From contig DLHF01000067.1 of assembly GCA_002483085.1 (NCBI GenBank), forward strand, positions 25,309-40,595: 15,287 bases of DNA. The letters run 5' to 3'. A model generated the notes under the pieces. It was given only the letters and a program-made list of their open reading frames with translations. It ran no database searches and was not told the DNA's origin. A program made the translations under genes and the position numbers. Numbering within the stretch: position 1 is the first letter of the stretch; every line of letters starts with the position of its first letter. The DNA comes from Ignavibacteria bacterium UBA7675. Lineage in GTDB: Bacteria > Bacteroidota > Ignavibacteria > Kapaibacteriales > UB7675. Of the stretch, positions 15,184-15,287 are shown piece by piece.

Positions 15184-15287
15184 ATCGAGAAGTATTTTTT
15201 TGTCAAAAGCACCTCTCCATAGCCATATCCGGCCCAGTATTATCAGATGGTTACAGTGAATGGTGTGGCACGGGCGTCTTCGCGTCG

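Larger units (their letters stand above)
14725..15287. other. Long upstream region with inverted repeats, no accepted gene
   Basis: These 563 bases lie upstream of the secreted-protein gene and contain no protein I can accept. ORFs at 14721-14969 (minus) and 15062-15259 (plus) have no recognisable features. A minus-strand frame open from the edge to a stop at 15118 could be the tail of a gene entering the window, but I cannot identify it. Several hairpin-forming repeats, listed separately, suggest a structured leader or a non-coding RNA. I looked for tRNA, tmRNA, RNase P and SRP RNA core motifs by eye and saw none. Confidence 0.45.

Noticed and set aside
15062..15259. Plus-strand 65-codon ORF
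   Set aside because: No domain, no clear start signal, and would be the only plus-strand gene in the window.
14725..15287. CRISPR array, tRNA, tmRNA, RNase P or SRP RNA
   Set aside because: Only one pair of adjacent 13-bp repeats and no evenly spaced repeats; no cloverleaf or known RNA core motifs seen by eye.

Overview
The window looks like a chromosome segment of a Bacteroidota/Chlorobiota-related bacterium of medium GC content. The strongest clue is the 1,343-residue protein at 10693-14724. It is a signal-peptide protein with a GEVED-like domain, repeated 'choice-of-anchor D'/ASH-like beta domains and a C-terminal type IX secretion (T9SS type A) sorting domain. Many starts lack a clear Shine-Dalgarno site, which also fits that group. 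A Kapaibacteria/Ignavibacteria-like source is my inference from this protein style and cannot be proven from the window.

All genes I accept lie on the minus strand, so transcription runs from high to low coordinates. From the right: 14725-15287 has no convincing gene but holds several inverted repeats and a 13-bp tandem repeat just upstream of the giant secreted protein gene. That gene ends at a textbook rho-independent terminator (10638-10670). Next is the heat-shock cluster hrcA-grpE-dnaJ (10390 to 7312), with a palindrome upstream of hrcA, a near copy between hrcA and grpE, and a weaker terminator after dnaJ. After a 377-bp gene-free gap comes a compact run: a ComEA-like helix-hairpin-helix membrane protein, a PilM-like (actin-fold) protein, rsmD, coaD and three ABC-2 permeases. 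Neighbouring genes here often overlap by 1-4 bases or are separated by short gaps. It is followed by a TPR protein, a macro-domain protein and a membrane-anchored reading frame that runs off the left edge.

Functionally the window joins protein quality control (HrcA represses; GrpE and DnaJ serve DnaK, which is not present here), ribosome modification (RsmD), coenzyme A synthesis (CoaD), an incomplete ABC exporter (two near-duplicate permeases plus a third partner, no ATPase in view), possible DNA-uptake or pilus-related functions (ComEA-like plus PilM-like) and ADP-ribose metabolism (macro domain). I see no CRISPR array, transposase, rRNA or tRNA. I did not find a clearly new multi-gene defence or mobile system. 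The most interesting points are the permease duplication, the shared palindromes around hrcA, the multi-domain T9SS protein with its structured upstream region, and a possible frameshift at the left edge.
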